From contig CAWJHE010000006.1 of the NCBI GenBank assembly GCA_963842455.1, positions 248,001-312,000 on the forward strand: a stretch of DNA of 64,000 bases, in the 5' to 3' direction. The notes under the pieces were generated by a model. The model worked only from the letters and a program-made list of their open reading frames with translations, did not search any database and was not told the DNA's origin. This stretch comes from CAWJHE01 sp963842455 (lineage in GTDB: Bacteria > Chloroflexota > Anaerolineae > Anaerolineales > UBA4823). This document shows, piece by piece, positions 62,712 through 64,000 of the stretch (position 1 is the stretch's first letter; the number at the start of each line of letters is the position of its first letter). Made by a program: the position numbers and the translations under genes.

Positions 62712-64000
62712 ATGAATGAACAAAAATGGAAATCGCGATGGACAACTGACCAAGTAAAAACAATATTACTTGAGCAACACCGGAATTTTTGCTCCCTGGA
62801 TACAGGTATTCAGCGGGATAAATTAGAGGTAGTCGGAAATTTGGTTTCTGCGCCTCATGCTGTCATTATTTCTGGTTTACGCCGTGTAGGGAAATCGACG
62901 CTGTTAGCGCAATTAGGTCATCAGCTTGGTGTAGATCAATTCTATTATGTGAATTTCGAAGATGATCGATTTATTGGGTTTGGGGCTTCGGATGCTCAAG
63001 ACCTGTATGCAGCATTATTAGAGATCTTTGGCGAACGCAAAATTTTCTTTATGGATGAAGTGCAGAATATTCCAGGGTGGGAACATTTTGTACGTCGCTT
63101 GATGGATGCGGGTATAAAATTCTTCATTACAGGGTCTAACGCATCTTTGCTCAGTCAAGATCTCGGCACTCGCTTAACTGGTCGTTACCTGTCAGTAGAA
63201 TTATTTCCTTTTTCATTTTCCGAGTACATTCGATTCAAAAGTTATTCAATTCCAGATCGCAGCCAGATGATGACCCTCGAAAAAGCCAGATTGCGACAAA
63301 TTCTTAATGAATATTTAGTGTTGGGCGGTATACCAGACCACTTGAAATATCCCGAGTTGCCTATTCTAAGGACTTTATATGATGATGTGCTCTATCGTGA
63401 TATTGCCACTCGCTACCGGGTCCAAGAAATCAGCGCTTTGAGAGATCTGTCTTTTTACCTCATGAGTAATATTGGTAATCCCATCTCTTTCAACCGTCTT
63501 AAGGAACAATTTCGCCTGGGAAGCGTCAACACGATCAAGAATTATATTGAATACTTAGAAAAAAGCTGGTTAATTTTTTCTGTGAATGTTTACGATTACT
63601 CAGTAAAACGCCAGCAAATAGCCCCCAAAAAAATTTATAGTATTGATACTGGACTATCCAAAACTATTGGTTTTTCATTTTCTTCGAATACGGGTAAGGC
63701 ATTTGAAAACCTTGTTTACCTGGCTTTGCGCAGGAAACATCAGAATTTTTATTATTTTACGACTCCTTTAGGATTTGAAGTCGATTTTTTCATACCAGAA
63801 AAGCGCCAATTGATCCAGGTGGCTCAGAATCTTAACCAGATCGAAACGCGTCAGCGTGAAATTCGCTCGTTACAGGATGCTATGCGGTCACTAAAAATTT
63901 CCACAGCATTGATATTATCAGGCGAAAATGAGGACCCTGTTGAAATGGACGAATGTAGGATCGAGATAAGGTCTTTGTCGGAGTGGTTGCTTGATATGCC
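62712..64000 (+). CDS. AAA ATPase with DUF4143 C-terminal domain (cut by window end)
   Basis: At least 429 residues, open at the right edge. Walker A GLRRVGKSTLL (~residues 55-66), Walker B FFMDEVQN, sensor FFITGSNASLL, then a DUF4143 region with the nuclease-like core (AFENLVYLALRR ... GFEVDFFIPE ... LIQVAQNL). These proteins have unknown function and a patchy distribution. No SD is seen and the promoter predicts transcription starting at the ATG. The last visible residues WLLDM suggest the end is near. Confidence 0.9.
   Translation, partial: MNEQKWKSRWTTDQVKTILLEQHRNFCSLDTGIQRDKLEVVGNLVSAPHAVIISGLRRVGKSTLLAQLGHQLGVDQFYYVNFEDDRFIGFGASDAQDLYAALLEIFGERKIFFMDEVQNIPGWEHFVRRLMDAGIKFFITGSNASLLSQDLGTRLTGRYLSVELFPFSFSEYIRFKSYSIPDRSQMMTLEKARLRQILNEYLVLGGIPDHLKYPELPILRTLYDDVLYRDIATRYRVQEISALRDLSFYLMSNIGNPISFNRLKEQFRLGSVNTIKNYIEYLEKSWLIFSVNVYDYSVKRQQIAPKKIYSIDTGLSKTIGFSFSSNTGKAFENLVYLALRRKHQNFYYFTTPLGFEVDFFIPEKRQLIQVAQNLNQIETRQREIRSLQDAMRSLKISTALILSGENEDPVEMDECRIEIRSLSEWLLDM

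Overview
The window looks like a chromosomal segment of a Chloroflexota bacterium of the Anaerolineae type, probably a draft or metagenome assembly. The basis is gene content and style: many dipeptide/oligopeptide ABC importers, lipoproteins with Thr/Pro/Val-rich linkers, a VWA-FHA protein beside a PP2C phosphatase, a DUF389-SH3 fusion and Opp permeases with a large extracytoplasmic insert. Composition is even (about 50% GC by eye). No IS element, prophage, CRISPR array or rRNA was seen. The lineage is an inference, not a search result.

Layout. 0-6.2 kb: 3' end of a succinate dehydrogenase Fe-S subunit gene, tRNA-Arg(CCU), a class V aminotransferase, a GT4 glycosyltransferase, mobA, an AmmeMemoRadiSam-type radical SAM enzyme and a GNAT-like protein. 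6.4-11.7 kb: a phospho-signalling island with a membrane-anchored pseudo-PP2C/beta-propeller protein, an active-looking membrane PP2C and a secreted VWA / cytosolic FHA protein. 11.9-18.1 kb: xpt-guaA (purine salvage), maf, a class B penicillin-binding protein and rsgA. 18.2-38.8 kb: peptide-type ABC genes, namely two full importers on the minus strand, a lone solute-binding lipoprotein behind an ECF sigma factor, and an orphan ATPase pair. 38.9-43.4 kb: a frameshifted response regulator, tRNA-Gln(UUG), glmU, a CNNM/CorC-type membrane protein and cdd. 43.4-50.5 kb: DUF389-SH3, a small HAD protein and a BMP-type nucleoside-like ABC importer. 50.6-56.3 kb: an HMA metallochaperone with a P1B ATPase, a subtilase, murJ and tRNA-Ser(UGA). 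56.3-62.6 kb: a repeat-rich spacer and the hydrogenase maturation operon hypABFCDE. 62.7 kb to the end: an AAA/DUF4143 ATPase gene, cut by the window edge, behind a consensus promoter embedded in a palindrome.

Most interesting. The solute-binding proteins of both full Opp importers have their halves in swapped order (the usual C-terminal half comes first), with different cut points, while the third one in the same window keeps the canonical order. This looks like natural circular permutation in SBP family 5. Importer 2 also has a permease with a roughly 190-residue insert, so permuted binding protein and modified permease may form a distinct transport architecture. Both permuted genes have a second, full-length Shine-Dalgarno sequence 80-90 nt upstream of the normal one.

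Caution. Six single-base indels break otherwise well-preserved genes (SBP2, response regulator, BMP permease, and hypE three times). GuaA has a Ser-to-Leu change in its PP-loop that one base would explain. Assembly or sequencing error is a live explanation for all of these. The junctions of SBP1 are different in kind, because an indel cannot swap domains.
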